A stretch of 64,000 nt of DNA, taken from Sphagnum compactum (taxonomy: Eukaryota; Bryophyta; Sphagnopsida; Sphagnales). The stretch lies in assembly GCA_965153455.1 (NCBI GenBank), contig OZ234496.1:15306304-15370303 (forward strand), written 5' to 3'. Below, piece by piece: positions 62,629 to 64,000 of this stretch (positions are counted from its first letter, which is position 1; the number at the start of each line of letters is the position of its first letter). Under the pieces are notes generated by a model. That model saw nothing but the letters and a program-made list of their open reading frames with translations, made no database searches and had not been told where the DNA came from. The translations under genes and the position numbers were made by a program.

Positions 62629-63596
62629 CTAAGCTGAAGCATCTGGCCGCCAAAATCTCTTCTGCGCAGCAAGGAGCTCCTCGCCTTTCGTTGTGTACAT
62701 GACTCTGACATCCCAATGCAGCGATGTCACCATCTCTTGAACCTTCTTCAAAACCTCCACCTCATCACGGAAAATTGCCCAGCCATCAGGACGCAAAATA
62801 CGGTCCATCTCCAATACCAGGCTCTCCAGGCTGCATCTGTAATGGTAACCATTTTCAAGGTTCAGAAAAATTGTAGCCAAGAATATTTCCAACTGTAGCT
62901 TCCAGAAGGTACATTGGGTTCAGAATCCCTGTAAGTACAGCATAACCAAAAACATGTGGCAACAACAGGCAGAAGAGGGGAGTTGTCTTACTTCTTGTCA
63001 ATAGAACTGAGAAGATGATTGGCATGCAGCAAATCATAGCTACGGGGGTAAGTGCTGTGAGGCTCACACCAATCATGGTACATTCCTATGAGACCCCGAT
63101 CAAAAATAATGGGCAATGTGTCTGGCTCACTGGTGGGCATTATGTTCATCACCCACACTGGTTGAGAGATGAGAGCAGCAGCAAACCTGTTCAACCAGCA
63201 AAAACTTTCATGATTGGATATACTACAGTATCCCACAATCCCTGCCTGCGTAACTTGATTACATGCATAACAGGTAGATAGTTCTCTGCCCAATAAACTA
63301 TATCAACATGGCCTTGACACAGGAGAACTTACCCGCCATAATCAGCCTTCATGTCCATGATGTTCCGGATGTTGTTCCAGTCAATGTCCAAGCCGGTCAG
63401 ATATGACTTCTGGACAACATTCTCCCAATGGGCTGCATCTACTTCAAAGTCATCAGGAGCTGTATTTCCATAGAGACCTTTGTCTGACTTGCTCAACCAA
63501 GCAGGAGTACTATTCAACCGCAGTGGCCACTCTGCTGGCCATTCTGAATGAGCAGTTGTCGGTATTCTGTGAATGCATGGAGTCATTTTCACATAC
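62629..63596 (-). CDS. PMT/DUF248 putative methyltransferase, 3' exons only (partial)
   Basis: The last three exons of a plant Golgi-type putative S-adenosylmethionine-dependent methyltransferase (family of QUA2/TSD2, linked to pectin modification). Exons: 63333-63596, 62992-63186, 62629-62836; phases join. Seen signatures: [21 protein letters not shown] across the first junction, [28 protein letters not shown] and the Leu-rich block after it, then [15 protein letters not shown] and a C-terminus with FWRP. About 221 residues are present, roughly the C-terminal third of the usual ~600-residue protein. The remaining 5' exons and the transmembrane anchor lie beyond base 64000. The exact PMT member cannot be told from this part. 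Confidence 0.9.
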
Positions 63597-64000
63597 CTGC
63601 AACAGACTCTCTCCCACACATAAGTCCTTCAACAACCAAGCTTTGTCTCAAGAAAAACACAGAGCAATAATCTCTCTTCAATCCAAATGGCTACAAATTT
63701 CAAAAGTGATGGTATTGCAAGATGTCACCAGCTACACTAGCAAAAGGTTCCAGAACAACGATACCCTTATGTTTGTCAATATGAGCAATTGCAATCCAGA
63801 AGTAGAGAAAATCATGCTATAGAATTCCACTACATGTCATTAGTGCAGATGCCTATGGAAAACCTTTGGAAAAGTTGTTACCAACACTTCTGACTCCTAC
63901 ATAGAGTGGTTCTTACAGGTGTAACTTAACTAGTTGCCAACCTGCGGAGGGGCAGATCATAGCAACACTACATCAGGTGTAAGTCACTGCATCGTATCTA
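63597..64000 (-). other. Intron of the PMT-type gene
   Basis: The acceptor CAG lies at 63597-63599, just before the exon starting at 63596. No family-like coding is seen from here to the window edge, so this is taken as intron running out of the window. Confidence 0.6.

Overview
This is a piece of nuclear DNA from a land plant. It carries intron-rich protein genes of plant families (an AT4G36960-like RRM protein, a SABATH methyltransferase, a plant purple acid phosphatase and a PMT/DUF248 putative methyltransferase). They sit as islands of more even base composition in long, very A+T-rich, repeat-filled intergenic DNA. A USP37-like deubiquitinase, the retroelement types and the wide spacing suggest a seed-free plant or a gymnosperm rather than a typical small angiosperm genome. 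That placement is inference, and I cannot name the species.

Layout. 1-7.5 kb: a 12-exon gene on the minus strand for a three-RRM RNA-binding protein (CDS 1278-6051), with a pyrimidine-rich upstream region. 7.5-9 kb: spacer with a SINE-like sequence. 9-14 kb: a 13-exon ubiquitin-specific protease gene on the minus strand (CDS 9074-13814), with a GC-rich then T-rich promoter side up to 15.6 kb. 15.7-29.3 kb: gene-poor A+T-rich DNA with small tandem repeats, one solo LTR (20049-21052) and a GC-rich minisatellite near 24.5 kb. 29.4-32.4 kb: a 1011-codon uninterrupted reading frame on the minus strand for a PHD-finger protein with a long alanine-rich and disordered tail. 33-40.5 kb: A+T-rich DNA with a second solo LTR of the same family (35651-36471) and a decayed Helitron fragment. 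40.7-42.2 kb: a three-exon SABATH methyltransferase on the minus strand. 42.2-49.6 kb: repeats, including a ~61-bp minisatellite interrupted by a ~0.95-kb element with terminal inverted repeats. 50.1-52.7 kb: an eight-exon purple acid phosphatase on the plus strand. 52.7-57.9 kb: spacer with long G and T homopolymers. 58-61.1 kb: a decayed non-LTR retrotransposon. 62.6-64 kb: the last three exons of a PMT-type methyltransferase on the minus strand, cut by the window edge.

The genes do not look functionally linked; each is an independent plant gene with its own flanks. Exon borders were worked out by hand from reading-frame phase, GT/AG (once GC/AG) borders and family conservation. They are predictions without transcript support. 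I found no rRNA, tRNA or CRISPR feature, and nothing I would call a new molecular system. The most informative observations are the two target-site-flanked solo LTRs, the interrupted minisatellite, the USP37-like protease and the decayed retroelement with a possible nuclease-type C-terminus.
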